Positions 42,364-55,362 of a stretch of 64,000 bases of DNA are shown here, piece by piece. A model generated the notes under the pieces. The model made no database searches. It was not told the origin of the DNA and saw nothing but the letters and a program-made list of their open reading frames with translations. Source of the DNA: Cutibacterium namnetense (lineage in GTDB: Bacteria; Actinomycetota; Actinomycetes; Propionibacteriales; Propionibacteriaceae); the NCBI RefSeq assembly GCF_001642025.1, contig NZ_LWHO01000003.1:349279-413278 (forward strand), given 5' to 3'. Made by a program: the position numbers and the translations under genes. Within the stretch, counting starts at the first letter, position 1. Each line of letters starts with the position of its first letter.

Positions 42364-44128
42364 GACTTCTCCTCGCCGGACATCTGCAGCCATCGATAGC
42401 CATACGGCCACAACGGTACGGATAGCGTTCCGTCAGACTTCACCGGGTGCGCGTCCTGGCCATGGATGAGAGAGGAGCCCGTCACGCCCGCGAATTGCGG
42501 AAGATGAAGGGTAACCGTCCGCTCGGTGTCGGAGAGATTAGCCAGACACAGGATCGTTTCGTGCTCGTTGTGACGCAGGAAAGACATCACGGCCATGTCC
42601 GCTCCACCGAGATCGGTGAACTCGCCGGTCCCAAAGACAGGGTGATGGCGGCGGATACCGAGCATGGCCCGCGTCCACACCAGTAAGGAAGATGGGTCGT
42701 CCATCTGGCGGGCGACATTGACGTGCTCTGGATCGTGACCAAAAGTGTGGATGACAGGTAGATGGAAGTCCTCTGGAAGGGCAGTGGAAAAACCGGCCGT
42801 TTCTGAGTCATCCCACTGCATTGGGGTACGAACCCCGTCACGGTCAGGCAACCAGGGGTCGTCTCCCATACCAATTTCGTCGCCGTAGTACAGCACCGGA
42901 GAGCCGGGTAGGGACAGTAACATGGCGTTAAGTAGCCGAATCTTCGCATCGTCGTTATCGACGAGCGGGCTCAAACGACGACGAATGCCCAAATTGCACC
43001 GCCACCGGGATTCGGGAGCATATTCCTCCCACATATAACGACGTTCCTCTTCGGTAACCATTTCGAGGGTGAGCTCATCATGGTTGCGCAGGAAGGTCCC
43101 CCACTGGCAGCCCTCTGGGATCTGTGGGGTGTCAGCCAGAATCTGGCTAATACACTCCCGTGAACTGCGACGCAATCCCATATACAGGCGTGGCATGACG
43201 GGGAAGTGGAAAGCCATCTGGCATTCGTCACCGTCGCCAACGTACTCGACGACGTCATCAGGCCACTGGTTGGCCTCGCACAGCAGGATGCGGCCCGGAT
43301 ACTCTTCGTCGACCATGGCGCGCAGCTGTTTGAGGATCGTGTGGGTTCCTGGCAGATTTTCGCAGTTCGTGCCCTCAGCTTCGATGAGGTACGGAACAGC
43401 GTCGAGTCGGAACCCGTCAATACCCAAATCCATCCAGAAGCGGACGGCGTCGAACATCTCCTCCATAACCCGGGGCTCTTCAAAGTTGAGATCGGGTTGA
43501 TGATGAAAGAACCGGTGCCAATAAAACTGCTTACGTTCGCAATCCCACGACCAGTTCGAATCCTCGGTGTCGCAGAAGATGATGCGAGCATCGGAGTAGC
43601 CCTCGTCGGTGTCCGACCACACGTAGTAGTTACCGTACGGACCGTCAGGATCGGCACGTGAGGACTGGAACCACGGATGGGAATCCGAGGTATGGTTCAT
43701 GACGAAGTCGATGATGACGCGAAGACCACGGTCATGGGCGGCGTCGAGGAAAACCTTAAAGTCCTCAATGGTCCCCAGTTCCTCCCGGATCCAGCGATAG
43801 TCACGGATGTCGTAACCTCCGTCATGGAGAGGAGAGTCGTAGAAGGGTGGTAACCACAGGCAGTCCACCCCGAGCCATTGCAGATAGTCGAGCTTTTCCG
43901 TCAGCCCCTTGAAGTCGCCAACTCCGTCACCATTGGAGTCCTTAAAGGACCGCACCAGAACCTCATAGAAGACAGCGGTGCGAAACCATTCGGTTTCGGT
44001 GCGATCGATGGCACCGACCGGATGGATCTCATCGAGTCTGGCCTGCAACTGGGCCGAGGTCAGCCCGAGGGCCCCAGTGGGAGCCAGGGTCTCGGGGATC
44101 TCCTCGGCAGGAGTGCAGGAGAAATGGG

Positions 44129-44132
<4 letters not shown>
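42360..44132 (-). CDS. treS: Trehalose synthase (maltose alpha-D-glucosyltransferase)
   Basis: A 590-residue GH13_16 enzyme that isomerises trehalose and maltose. Features are the entry VFYEVLVRSFKDSNGDGVGDF, the nucleophile DGFRLDAVPYL, acid/base LLCEANQWP, the transition-state Asp in LRNHDELTLE, and a C-terminal beta domain. Together with Mak and GlgE it turns trehalose into glucan. It overlaps glgE (44129-44132) and mak (42360-42363), each by 4 nt. The start ATG at 44132 follows the glgE stop; an in-frame ATG further upstream (44207) lies within glgE. Confidence 0.96.
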
Positions 44133-46360
<2,228 letters not shown>

Positions 46361-46455
46361 GAGTCACAGGCTACCGTGACCCGTTGCGACACGTCATGAT
46401 TCGGGGCGGCAGTCGTTCCCCCTGCCGGTTGTGCGCTTGGCGCGTAACGGTGCGG

Positions 46456-48537
46456 TCAGGCCGGGTGGGAAGCTTGCATGACGACGACGCACCTGCTCGG
46501 CAGCGTCACCGATAGCCCGGCTGGCACGGCTTCGTCGGGAATCTCCCCAGGCAGAGCCGTTGAGGCCACGATGCGCCACGACTCGCCCCATCGAGCTTTC
46601 GGCAAGACGATCTCGATCGGGTGGTCACCGGCGTGGAACCAGATGAGGAAGGCCTCATTGTCGTCACTGGTGTACATGCCAAGGGTGCGACGACCTTCGT
46701 CATGCCAGTCGTTGTTTACCATTTCGCCGCCGTAGCCCGAGAACCACGCCAGATCAGCACGGCGAGGGCGCGAATCAGTCGCGACGCCAACCGGATCATG
46801 ATGACGGTACACCGACGGACGAAGAACGGGATGCTCGCGGCGCAGTGCCGTGATCGTCTTGACGAGATCGGTGACGTCGGACCACGCTTCGGCGTCATCC
46901 CAATTCATCCACGAGATGGGGGAATCCTGGCAATACGCGTTGTTATTGCCTTGCTGAGTGCGTCCCATCTCGTCGCCAGCGGTGATCATCGGCACACCGG
47001 TGGCTAATAGCAAGGTGGCTACCAGGTTGCGCACCTGGCGGTGTCGCAGCATCACGATGGACTGGTCGGTAGTTTCGCCTTCCCAACCGCAGCTCCAGGA
47101 TCGGTTGTCATTAGATCCGTCGTGGTTATCCTCGCCGTTGTCTTGGTTGTGCTTCATGTCGTAGGTGACCAGATCACGCATCGTGAAGCCGTCGTGGGCA
47201 GTAACAAAGTTGATGCTGGAGGTTGGCTGACCATAAAGGTCTGGTGACCCGCACAGCCTGGTTGCCAGCTCCTCGACTCCGCAGACGGCACCGCGCCAAA
47301 AGTCACGGACATAATTGCGAAAACGGTCGTTCCATTCGCTCCAGTCTGGACCCCAAGCACCTACCTGATAGCCGTAAGGGCCGAGGTCCCAGGGTTCAGC
47401 AATGTGCTTGACCTTGTTGAGAACCGGATCTTCGACCAGAGCTTGCTTAAATGGGTGGTTCTGATCGACCCCATGGGACTTGTCACGGATGAGAGTGGTG
47501 GCGAGGTCGTAGCGGAAGCCGTCAACGCCCATCTCGGTGACCCAGTAGCGCAAGGAGTCCAGGACCATGGCCAGGACTTCCGGATGAGAGGTGTCCACAG
47601 AATTGCCACAGCCGGTGACGTCATAGTCATTGCGGTGATCGTTGGTGAGTCGGTAATAGGACTCGTGGTCAATGCCGCGGAAGGACAGAGTCGGTCCTTC
47701 GTGGCCGCCTTCACCAGTGTGGTTGTAGACGACGTCTAGGAAGACCTCGATGCCGGCTTCGTGGAAGGAGGTCACCATGTCCTTGAACTCGCGCACCTGG
47801 GCCCCCATCGAGCCAACGGAGCAGTAGGCAGCATGCGGTGCAAAGAACCCCAGGGTGTTGTAACCCCAGTAATTAGATAGGCTACGCCCAACGACGAATG
47901 GCTCGGAGACGAACTGCTGGATAGGTAGTAGCTCGATGGCCGTTACTCCGATTGATTTAAGGTGCTCGATAACGGCTGGATAGGCGAGCCCGGCATAGGT
48001 GCCGCGTAGGTGCTCGGGAACGAGGGGGTGCAAACGGGTGTAGCCCTTGACATGGGTTTCATAAATAACCGACTCGGTGATGTCGTGGCGGCGCGCAATC
48101 GGTGTCGGCGGCTCGGAACTCTCAACGACGACGGCGAGCGGGACCGACATCGCATCATCGGTCGGGTCCGGCTCGTAGTTGGATTCCGGGGTGTGGTCCA
48201 TGATGGGCCCGTGGTAATCGACACCGGCTGTGATGGCCCTGGCATACGGGTCGAGTAATAGTTTGGCGGGGTTGAACCTCATGCCCTGATCAGGATCCCA
48301 GGGCCCGTGGACTCGGTATCCATAGCGCTGACCGGCGTGAACGCCGGAGACCTCGGTGGTCCAGACACCGTGCTCGTCCTTGGTCATGTCGTGGTTGACC
48401 TGTGACCCGTCATCTGCCACGAGCGCCAACTCGACACGTCCTGCGCGAGGTGCCCACAGCCCGAAGCGGCAGCCGCCGTCAGTGAGGGTCGAACCCAAGG
48501 CGCTGGTGTCGAATGACACCGTGCTGGTGTCGGTCAC
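46456..48537 (-). CDS. glgX: Glycogen debranching enzyme
   Basis: A 693-residue GH13_11 isoamylase-type enzyme that cuts alpha-1,6 branches from glucan. The CBM48-like domain holds FGLWAPRAGRVELAL, and the catalytic domain has LDVVYNHTGEGG, DGFRYDLATTL (nucleophile Asp), AEPWD and the AHDGFTMRDLVTYD segment. It is divergent from the cysteine desulfurase, so it opens the leftward glucan set. The GTG start has GAAAGG 8 nt upstream. The 95 bases to the GlgE start contain no second gene. Confidence 0.95.
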   Translation of the reverse strand: MTDTSTVSFDTSALGSTLTDGGCRFGLWAPRAGRVELALVADDGSQVNHDMTKDEHGVWTTEVSGVHAGQRYGYRVHGPWDPDQGMRFNPAKLLLDPYARAITAGVDYHGPIMDHTPESNYEPDPTDDAMSVPLAVVVESSEPPTPIARRHDITESVIYETHVKGYTRLHPLVPEHLRGTYAGLAYPAVIEHLKSIGVTAIELLPIQQFVSEPFVVGRSLSNYWGYNTLGFFAPHAAYCSVGSMGAQVREFKDMVTSFHEAGIEVFLDVVYNHTGEGGHEGPTLSFRGIDHESYYRLTNDHRNDYDVTGCGNSVDTSHPEVLAMVLDSLRYWVTEMGVDGFRYDLATTLIRDKSHGVDQNHPFKQALVEDPVLNKVKHIAEPWDLGPYGYQVGAWGPDWSEWNDRFRNYVRDFWRGAVCGVEELATRLCGSPDLYGQPTSSINFVTAHDGFTMRDLVTYDMKHNQDNGEDNHDGSNDNRSWSCGWEGETTDQSIVMLRHRQVRNLVATLLLATGVPMITAGDEMGRTQQGNNNAYCQDSPISWMNWDDAEAWSDVTDLVKTITALRREHPVLRPSVYRHHDPVGVATDSRPRRADLAWFSGYGGEMVNNDWHDEGRRTLGMYTSDDNEAFLIWFHAGDHPIEIVLPKARWGESWRIVASTALPGEIPDEAVPAGLSVTLPSRCVVVMQASHPA

Positions 48538-48694
48538 AATAGGGACCTTTCGTCGGGGATAATGGCCGGACCGTTAGCGGGCCGACGGAACAGTTTAGTC
48601 TGAGTTGGCCGCAGCGTTCGCAAGGGCGATGATGCGCGCCTCCCGCGCCTTGCTGTCGGACAGTAGCGTCGAAGAGTCGCTAGGAAGGTCAGTT

Positions 48695-49834
48695 ATGTCG
48701 CAGCCGAATCCGGGATCACTACACCACGATCGTGCTTATTTCGATCACGCGGCAACATCTCCACTGCGTCGCGAAGCACTTGAAGCAATGGCATGCGCAG
48801 TGCCCGGTAACCCCGGTGCCATCCACGATTCTGGTCGGGCAGCGCGCGCGCTTCTGGAGGATGCACGCGAGGAGATTGCCAGTCTGCTGGGGGTCGGTCC
48901 GCTTGAGATTGTGTTCACTAGCGGGGGAACTGAGTCGGACGCGCTTGCGGTGATAGGGGGTGTTCGCGATGGCCTCGCGTTGGTGTCCGCAGTTGAGCAC
49001 CCAGCCGTCGGCGGTCTAACCTCCCCATGGCTTCTTGGCAAGCGCTGTGAGGTGCTACCAGTGGACCACGCTGGGCTTGTCGATCCGGACGAGGTGGGCA
49101 GACACTCCGGTGATCTTGACGTTGTTTCCGTCATGGCTGTTAACAACGAGACCGGAGCTTGCCAGCCCGTCTCGCGGGTCGCTGAGGTGGCACACCAGGC
49201 CGGGGCGCTCATGCACACCGACGCTGTTCAGGCTCTTGGCCACATTCCTGTCGATCTCGACGAATGGGAGGTAGACCTCGCCTCCTTCTCCGCTCACAAA
49301 ATTGGTGGCCCAGTCGGGATCGGAGCGCTCTGGGTGAGACGGGGAGTAGAACTGCACCCGGTTTCTCCGGGGGGAGGCCAACAGTACGGCATCCGGTCGG
49401 GAACCCAGCCGGTAGCATTGGCTTGCGGCTTCGCCGCTGCCTTACGTGCCTGCGTCGATGAGTTCGACACTATGACGGCCCGGTGGCAGTCGTGGCGGGA
49501 ACGTGTCATGGCGTGGTGTCGACAACAGCCCGAAGTAACTGTTGACGACGCACCTGTTACCAGCCCGTCGATCATTCACCTCAGTATTGCCGGAGCTCGT
49601 GGGGCTGACGTTGTCATGCTCGCTGACCGAGATGGCGTTGACCTATCTGCCGGTTCGGCCTGCCACGCCGGGGTATCGCGCCCTTCCCCAACAATGCTTG
49701 CCATGGGCAAAGACGAGGATGCTGCGTCCTCGGGAGTAAGAATCTCGATGGGGTACACCACCACCGATGCCGACATCGATCGTTTGCTCGCCGCCTTGCC
49801 TGCCGCGATACACAAGGCAAGCGGAGCTCGGTAA
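48695..49834 (+). CDS. Cysteine desulfurase (NifS/IscS-like)
   Basis: A 379-residue PLP enzyme that takes sulfur from cysteine for tRNA thiolation and Fe-S clusters. AYFDHAATSPLR opens the fold, FTSGGTESDALA and MAVNNETG follow, the PLP lysine is K202 in FSAHKIGGP, and the active-site Cys is in SAGSACHAG. It lies directly upstream of mnmA, as in mycobacteria, so it may supply the sulfur for the 2-thiouridine modification. AGGAAGG stands 7 nt before ATG 48695; the frame is open further upstream but without a site. Confidence 0.95.
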   Translation: MSQPNPGSLHHDRAYFDHAATSPLRREALEAMACAVPGNPGAIHDSGRAARALLEDAREEIASLLGVGPLEIVFTSGGTESDALAVIGGVRDGLALVSAVEHPAVGGLTSPWLLGKRCEVLPVDHAGLVDPDEVGRHSGDLDVVSVMAVNNETGACQPVSRVAEVAHQAGALMHTDAVQALGHIPVDLDEWEVDLASFSAHKIGGPVGIGALWVRRGVELHPVSPGGGQQYGIRSGTQPVALACGFAAALRACVDEFDTMTARWQSWRERVMAWCRQQPEVTVDDAPVTSPSIIHLSIAGARGADVVMLADRDGVDLSAGSACHAGVSRPSPTMLAMGKDEDAASSGVRISMGYTTTDADIDRLLAALPAAIHKASGAR

Positions 49835-49921
49835 GTCGGCGTCAGCCTCTATCATGGAAGATCCCATGCGGGGCATCAGATCAAGTCGCCACAACACCAT
49901 GTCACTGTGAGAGGACACACC

Positions 49922-51022
49922 GTGAAGGTTCTCGCCGCTATGTCGGGAGGAGTCGACTCCGCTGTCGCAGCAGCCCGTCTCGTTGAGGCCGGCCACGATG
50001 TCACTGGAGTCCATCTGGCCTTGTCACGCAACCCACGCTCCCATCGTGAGGGATCGCGTGGGTGCTGCTCATTGGAAGATTCCTTCGACGCTCGGCGGGC
50101 TGCGGACCGACTAGGAATCCCTTTTTATGTGTGGGATTTTTCGGATCGTTTCGTGGCCGAAGTTATTGATCCCTTCATCGCCGAATACCAGGCTGGGCGC
50201 ACCCCAAATCCCTGTCTGCGGTGCAACGAAAGGATCAAGTTTGCGGCCTTGCTAGAGCGTGGGTTGGACCTTGGATACGACGCGGTGGCGACCGGTCACT
50301 ATGCCCGGACGAAGATCGTTGACGGTATGACGAAGCTATATCGGTCAGTTGATCCGGGAAAAGACCAGTCTTACGTATTGGCGGTCCTCAATCAGGATCA
50401 GCTGTCTCACTCGATATTTCCCTTGGGGGATTCCCTTAAGACGAAAGTGCGTCAGGAAGCTGCGGCGTTGGGACTATCGGTGGCTGATAAGCCTGATTCC
50501 AACGACATTTGTTTTATTCCTGACGGAGACACCCCCGGTTGGCTGTCAGAGAAGATCGGCTTGGCTGAGGGCGAGATCCGCGACGAGTCCGGTGCTCTCG
50601 TCGGTCATCACAACGGTTATCACCACTTCACCATCGGTCAGCGGCGTGGCCTGCGATTGGGCGTTCCAGCTCCCGACGGCAAGCCGCGTTACGTCTTGGA
50701 TATCGAGCCGGTCAACAACACCGTTGTCGTCGGAGGAGTGGAGGGGCTGACCGTGCATCACATTGAAGCCATCCGGCCGGTGTGGTGTGCCGGCGAGCCT
50801 GCTGACACCTGGCACGGCCAGACCCAGGTTCGAGCTCATGGAGATCCGGTACCAGCGACAATTTCCGCAGTTCCTGGCGGGCTAGCCATTGAGTTGGAAG
50901 ATCCACTGCATGGCGTCGCTCCCGGCCAAGCAGCTGTTTTTTACGACGGTGACCTCGTCGTCGGATCGGCCACCATCTGCGGTACCGACCGCGCCGGCAT
51001 GACGGCGGAGCAGGCAGCGTGA
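49922..51022 (+). CDS. mnmA: tRNA-specific 2-thiouridylase MnmA
   Basis: A 366-residue enzyme that forms 2-thiouridine at the wobble position of Lys, Glu and Gln tRNAs. The PP-loop SGGVDS is at 8-13, the nucleophilic Cys in [12 protein letters not shown] at 98, the second catalytic Cys in NDICFIPDG, and GQRRGLRLG marks the beta-barrel domain. GTG 49922 with GAGAGG 8 nt upstream gives the expected start [10 protein letters not shown]; a GTG five codons earlier is less likely. Overlaps the next gene by 4 nt (GTGA). Follows the cysteine desulfurase closely. Confidence 0.96.
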   Translation: MKVLAAMSGGVDSAVAAARLVEAGHDVTGVHLALSRNPRSHREGSRGCCSLEDSFDARRAADRLGIPFYVWDFSDRFVAEVIDPFIAEYQAGRTPNPCLRCNERIKFAALLERGLDLGYDAVATGHYARTKIVDGMTKLYRSVDPGKDQSYVLAVLNQDQLSHSIFPLGDSLKTKVRQEAAALGLSVADKPDSNDICFIPDGDTPGWLSEKIGLAEGEIRDESGALVGHHNGYHHFTIGQRRGLRLGVPAPDGKPRYVLDIEPVNNTVVVGGVEGLTVHHIEAIRPVWCAGEPADTWHGQTQVRAHGDPVPATISAVPGGLAIELEDPLHGVAPGQAAVFYDGDLVVGSATICGTDRAGMTAEQAA

Positions 51023-52005
51023 TTGCGACCGGAATCGGTTCCTTGCCGGGTGCTGACATGCGCGGAAGCTTGGCCGCGATGGCGGATACATTTGACCAGC
51101 TCATACCCTTGCCCGAGTTACCAGCACGTGGGGTTGGCGCCCAGATGATTGGACGAACGACGGCTGTGCTCGTGGACCTTCCAGTCGACCACGGACCAGG
51201 CGGATGGCGTCTGGCCGATTCGACTGACCATACTGCTCGATCAGCGCGTTCTTTGTTACGTAGCGACCTTGACGATCTCGAGGAGGTTCTGGCCGACGAG
51301 GAAGCTCGTGTCAAGATCTCGTTTGCTGGACCCCTTACCCTGGCGACCGGCCTGCATCTGAGAGCAGGGGAGTCGATCTTGGCCGACGAATCAGCACTGG
51401 TCGACGTCGCCACCAGTCTGGCTGAGGGAATGGGCCAGCTCATGGTGGAACTGCGGCGGCGGATGCCGAAAGTCACCTGGACGCTGCAGATTGACGAGCC
51501 TTCAGCTCCCGCTGTCCTTTCCGGCGCGGTTGCCACCCAGTCTGGTTTGTATCGCTACCCAGCCATGGCGGGTTCGACTGCGGCTCACCTGTGGCAGACC
51601 ATCGTGGCAGGTCGTGGGGAGGCTGAGGTGGGTATGCACTGTTGTGGAGCGCCGATTCCGTGGGCATTGGCTCAAAAAGCGGGATTCTCCACGGTGTGGT
51701 GTGATGTCACCTCGTTGCTCAACCTGCATTGGGTTGGCGAGTGGATGGAGTCTGGTGGACGCCTCGGAATGGGGGTTGTCGACACTATGCAGGTGAACGA
51801 GGTTCCGTCAGTTGATCACCTTATTGATCGGGTGCTGTGGTTGGTCCGGTATCTCAAGATCGATCCAGCGCTGTTGAGGTCTAGCCTCCTGACCCCGGCC
51901 TGCGGGCTGGCGGGCTGGTCTCGTCACGACGCTGCTGAGGTGTGTCGCACTGTCAGGCGAGCTGGCGACCTCGTGGACGAGCAGCTCGAGCGGGCGAGCA
52001 GGTAG
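51019..52005 (+). CDS. MetE-like (cobalamin-independent methionine synthase C-terminal domain) protein
   Basis: A 328-residue protein with the barrel of the MetE C-terminal domain: [45 protein letters not shown] and a late [10 protein letters not shown]. These carry the zinc-type His/Cys/Glu/Cys set of MetE, although MHCCG and TPACGL are spaced differently. It has no N-terminal MetE half. In Mycobacterium a homologue (Rv3015c) follows the mnmA gene in the same way. The methyl donor and acceptor are unknown. The GTG overlaps the mnmA stop by 4 nt. Confidence 0.85.
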   Translation: MIATGIGSLPGADMRGSLAAMADTFDQLIPLPELPARGVGAQMIGRTTAVLVDLPVDHGPGGWRLADSTDHTARSARSLLRSDLDDLEEVLADEEARVKISFAGPLTLATGLHLRAGESILADESALVDVATSLAEGMGQLMVELRRRMPKVTWTLQIDEPSAPAVLSGAVATQSGLYRYPAMAGSTAAHLWQTIVAGRGEAEVGMHCCGAPIPWALAQKAGFSTVWCDVTSLLNLHWVGEWMESGGRLGMGVVDTMQVNEVPSVDHLIDRVLWLVRYLKIDPALLRSSLLTPACGLAGWSRHDAAEVCRTVRRAGDLVDEQLERASR

Positions 52006-52015
52006 GGTTTCGATC

Positions 52016-52228
52016 GTGGGTTTTTTCACTAATCTCAATCTGGACGGCCAAACACCGGCACGCACCCGGCCGCGCGTCGGTGAGGAGCAGTGGGCCCCGG
52101 TGGCAGTTCCTACGACGAAGCGTAAAAAGATCCAGCGGGTTCTCGCACCGATTGCCTTTGGCATCGCTCTCGCTGTGTTAGTGGGAGTGGGGTATTACTT
52201 CTTCCGAGTCCTCGTTGTCGGCGGTTGA
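52016..52228 (+). CDS. Small single-pass membrane protein
   Basis: A 70-residue protein: a polar, basic N-terminus (TKRKKIQRV) and one membrane segment at about 45-66 (LAPIAFGIALAVLVGVGYYF). I do not recognise the family. It follows the MetE-like gene by 10 bases with AGGGTTTCGATC before the GTG. ligA, which in mycobacteria comes next, is absent. Converges with the membrane protein at 52252. Confidence 0.65.
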   Translation: MGFFTNLNLDGQTPARTRPRVGEEQWAPVAVPTTKRKKIQRVLAPIAFGIALAVLVGVGYYFFRVLVVGG

Positions 52229-52251
52229 CGTACCTTGTCAGACCGCTCTCA

Positions 52252-52764
52252 TCAGATGATAAGATGGAATCCATACTGGGTTGCTAAGGCTAGTAAATAG
52301 CACCGTATAAAGAATCCAATAGTTACCCATAGAGAAAACCGCCAAAAATTCATTTTAGTTGTCGCGGCGTAAATAACAACTAGATACACCGGCGGTATTC
52401 CGGTGATAGTAGAAAAAATTAGTAATGGCATTCCCCATCGCGGGGTCTCGACGATATGTGCGGCCTGGTCATTCCATTGACGCAGCCGCCACCGCCAGGA
52501 TCCTTCCGCGACTGGCTTGGGCTCTTTGTGCTTGATCCACCGTGATTCTGACCCTTTGCGGATACCGACGAACATGATTTGCTTGCCGACCCCGTGGCCA
52601 AGAGCCAGGCCCAAGGCAACCTCGAGGGGCCCTAGTAATTGTGACCCCAGTGCCCCGACGATAAACAGCTCGGAATTAAGCACCGGGACGAGACTTGACG
52701 CAATACCAAAGGCGAAGGCCGAGAGGACCTGGTACCAGAACTGCCAGGTGAGATAAACTCCCAT
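52252..52764 (-). CDS. Polytopic membrane protein, VTT/DedA-like
   Basis: A 170-residue protein with about four or five hydrophobic segments. The text GIASSLVPVLNSELFIVGAL, ALGLALGHGVGKQIMFV, and GMPLLIFSTITGIPPVYLVVIYAATTKM recalls VTT-domain (YqaA/DedA-type) proteins. Bases 52252-52440 are clearly richer in A/T (AATAGTTACCC, AAAAATTCATTTTAG) than the neighbours, so codon use differs. ATG overlaps nothing; the ACT gene stop lies 6 bases upstream. Function unknown. Confidence 0.7.
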   Translation of the reverse strand: MGVYLTWQFWYQVLSAFAFGIASSLVPVLNSELFIVGALGSQLLGPLEVALGLALGHGVGKQIMFVGIRKGSESRWIKHKEPKPVAEGSWRWRLRQWNDQAAHIVETPRWGMPLLIFSTITGIPPVYLVVIYAATTKMNFWRFSLWVTIGFFIRCYLLALATQYGFHLII

Positions 52765-52770
52765 ATGTCC

Positions 52771-53382
52771 TCAGTTGGCCAACGCGGCCATGTGCTGAAG
52801 TCGGTTGAGTTCGGAAGCTAAGAACCCCGGCCCGCCCTGGCGACCGGCGACCAGGCAGCGCCCGTGTGACAGCGGAACAACAGCGATGACGGTATCTCCC
52901 CATCCGGGCATCCAGTCGGCCTCCAACTCTGCAGTGTGGGAGCGGTTCATGGGGGCCAATCGCGCGATTCCCTCGGTAGTGAACTCGGGGGCGAGGGCGG
53001 TCGAGATAATGACCTGCTCGTCAGCATCAAAAAGGGCTGCCCATTGGGTGTGGAAGACGACCGGAACAGCACCACACAAGATCTCCGCAGAATGCTCGGG
53101 GTCTTCGGACATCCTATTAAGAGCCGCAATATCGGACTCAATGCTCCAGTTCTCTGGATACCGGCTGAGCCATAGGACGTGCACGTCGTCGAGCATCCCG
53201 CAGGCCGATACGAGGGTGTCAGGCATCGTGGTGGGTGGCAAAGTCAAGATGAAGTCATCGACGACGTAGTCGGAGCCTTTTTCAACGATCTCGATGGCGG
53301 AGATATCAGCATTAGCAGTGCCCATAGCGGTAGCCACCGAGCCCAGGGACCCCGGCGTGTCTGGCAGCTGAATACGAATCAT
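52771..53382 (-). CDS. ACT-domain protein
   Basis: A 203-residue protein with an N-terminal ACT domain (about 1-80: MIRIQLPDTPGSLGSVATAMG, ADISAIEIVEKG) and a second domain (about 100-203) with WAALFDADEQVIIS and RCLVAGRQGGPGF. ACT domains bind amino acids; this protein is conserved upstream of gatCAB in actinobacteria (Rv3013 in M. tuberculosis). A role in sensing amino acids is plausible, unproven. ATG 53382 has GGGGG 6 nt upstream; the frame could be read 17 codons further out. Divergent from gatC. Confidence 0.9.
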   Translation of the reverse strand: MIRIQLPDTPGSLGSVATAMGTANADISAIEIVEKGSDYVVDDFILTLPPTTMPDTLVSACGMLDDVHVLWLSRYPENWSIESDIAALNRMSEDPEHSAEILCGAVPVVFHTQWAALFDADEQVIISTALAPEFTTEGIARLAPMNRSHTAELEADWMPGWGDTVIAVVPLSHGRCLVAGRQGGPGFLASELNRLQHMAALAN

Positions 53383-53560
53383 GAGCACCCCCTCATTGTT
53401 GCGGGTTGGCCTGATGATCCCAAACCGCGGCAATGTTTGGGCGGGTCACGGGGATGGGGTGACAGCCTGCATCGGAGTCGCTTTAGCGGTCGTGTCAGCT
53501 CATGGCTCTAGGATAGGTCAAGGGCACTTCCGCCCCATGCCGTCCACCAGGAGATTCATC

Positions 53561-53857
53561 GTGGCCCTTACGCCGGATGACGTCGTCCGCTTGGCCGGCC
53601 TGGCACGTATCGATCTCACTGACGACGAGACCGCGTATCTTGCTCCGCAGCTGGACGCGATCCTCGACGCAGTGGCTGCAGTGTCAGGCGTCGCCACCGA
53701 CGACGTGCCACCTACTTCGCACGCTTTGCCGCTGTCTAACGTCTTCCGCGAGGACATCATTAAGGAGTCAATGCCCTGCCACGATGCTCTGGCCATGGCT
53801 CCGCGCAGTGAGGACCAGCGTTTCCGCGTACCCCGCATCCTGGATGAGGAGGCATAG
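53561..53857 (+). CDS. gatC: Asp-tRNA(Asn)/Glu-tRNA(Gln) amidotransferase subunit C
   Basis: A 98-residue GatC, the small stabilising subunit of GatCAB. The helix [21 protein letters not shown] and the C-terminal [10 protein letters not shown]-like segment with [11 protein letters not shown] are typical. GTG 53561 with AGGAG 8 nt upstream; an open frame extends upstream to 53381 without a site. Overlaps gatA by one base, so the gatC-gatA-gatB order is a coupled operon. Confidence 0.94.
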   Translation: MALTPDDVVRLAGLARIDLTDDETAYLAPQLDAILDAVAAVSGVATDDVPPTSHALPLSNVFREDIIKESMPCHDALAMAPRSEDQRFRVPRILDEEA

Positions 53858-55362
53858 TGAACGAGCTTGTGACTTTGACCGCCGCCGAGCTAGGCGAGCG
53901 GATTGCGGCCCGACAGATCTCTAGCGAAGAGGTCACCCAGGCACATTTGGATCGCATTGACGCGGTTGACGGCGACGTCCGTGCCTTCCTGGTTGTTGAC
54001 CGCGACGGGGCTCTCGAGGCTGCCCGTCGGATTGATGCCCGCATTGCCGATGGCGAGCACCTTGGTCCGCTGGCCGGGGTGCCGTTGGCTGTCAAGGACC
54101 TTTTCTGCACGAAAGGGCTCGCTACTACAGCATCCTCTTGGATGCTCGAGGGGTGGATCCCGCCGTACGACTCCACCATCGTGACCCGCTGTAAGGATGC
54201 CGGAATGGTGATCCTTGGCAAGACGAACCTTGATGAGTTCGCCATGGGGTCGTCAACGGAAACCTCGGCTTTCGGGCCTACCCATAATCCCTGGGATCTT
54301 GAGCGAGTACCCGGTGGTTCCGGCGGTGGTTCGGCGGCTAGCTTGGCTTCTTTCCAAGCCCCGTTGGCTCTAGGGACTGATACCGGCGGTTCGATTCGTC
54401 AGCCTGGAGCGGTGACCGGCACCGTCGGCATCAAACCGACGTACGGTTCGACCTCTCGATACGGCGTTATCGCTATGGCTTCTTCCTTGGATACTCCGGG
54501 ACCCTGCGCCCGTACCGTCCTGGACGCAGCTTTGCTACACCAGGCGATTGCCGGTCACGACGTTATGGACCAGACCACGATCGATCAGTCCACCCCGGCG
54601 GTCATTGAGGCTGCTCGGCAGACAGATGTCTCTGGGATGCGCATCGGCATCGTCACGGAGCTGGCCGGGAAGGGGTACGACCCACAGGTTGAGGTCCGGT
54701 TCCACGAGGCCGTCGAAATGCTGGCTGAGGCGGGGGCTGAGGTTGTCGAAGTCTCTTGCCCGAACTTTGACCTCGCTCTGCCAGCCTATTACCTTATTCA
54801 GCCCGCTGAGGTGTCCAGCAACCTGGCCCGATATGACGCCATGCGTTACGGCTTGCGCGTCAATGATGACGGCGCGCATTCTGCCGAGCAGGTGATGCGC
54901 GCCACCCGCGGTGCTGGATTTGGGGCTGAGGCCAAGCGCCGCATCATCTTGGGTACCTATGCCCTGTCGGCTGGTTACTATGACGCTTACTACGGCTCAG
55001 CTCAGAAGGTCCGTACTCTCATTCAACGTGACTTCGAGAAAGCCTGGCAGACCTGTGAGGTGCTCGTGTCCCCGGCCACACCAACGACTGCCTTCCGACT
55101 AGGTGAGCGCACTGCTGACCCGATGGCGATGTACCGCTCCGATCTATGCACCATTCCGGCCAATATGGCCGGTAGTCCCGCAGGGTCCTTTCCTATCGGT
55201 CTATCAGAGACCGACGGTATGCCTGTCGGTATGCAGGTGATGGCGCCGATCATGGTCGACGATCGGATCTACCGAGTAGGCGCAGCTCTGGAGCGATTGC
55301 TGAATGAGAAGTGGGGTGCCCCGCTGCTGGCGAAGGCCCCCGAGTTGAGGGGAGAGCGATGA
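53857..55362 (+). CDS. gatA: Asp-tRNA(Asn)/Glu-tRNA(Gln) amidotransferase subunit A
   Basis: A 501-residue amidase-signature protein that releases ammonia from glutamine for GatB. The Ser-cis-Ser-Lys triad is visible: Lys in [11 protein letters not shown], Ser in [10 protein letters not shown], Ser in [12 protein letters not shown]. It is required if no GlnRS is present; none lies in the window. GTG start 53857, with GAGGAGG before it. Its stop overlaps the gatB start (ATGA). Confidence 0.97.
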   Translation: MNELVTLTAAELGERIAARQISSEEVTQAHLDRIDAVDGDVRAFLVVDRDGALEAARRIDARIADGEHLGPLAGVPLAVKDLFCTKGLATTASSWMLEGWIPPYDSTIVTRCKDAGMVILGKTNLDEFAMGSSTETSAFGPTHNPWDLERVPGGSGGGSAASLASFQAPLALGTDTGGSIRQPGAVTGTVGIKPTYGSTSRYGVIAMASSLDTPGPCARTVLDAALLHQAIAGHDVMDQTTIDQSTPAVIEAARQTDVSGMRIGIVTELAGKGYDPQVEVRFHEAVEMLAEAGAEVVEVSCPNFDLALPAYYLIQPAEVSSNLARYDAMRYGLRVNDDGAHSAEQVMRATRGAGFGAEAKRRIILGTYALSAGYYDAYYGSAQKVRTLIQRDFEKAWQTCEVLVSPATPTTAFRLGERTADPMAMYRSDLCTIPANMAGSPAGSFPIGLSETDGMPVGMQVMAPIMVDDRIYRVGAALERLLNEKWGAPLLAKAPELRGER

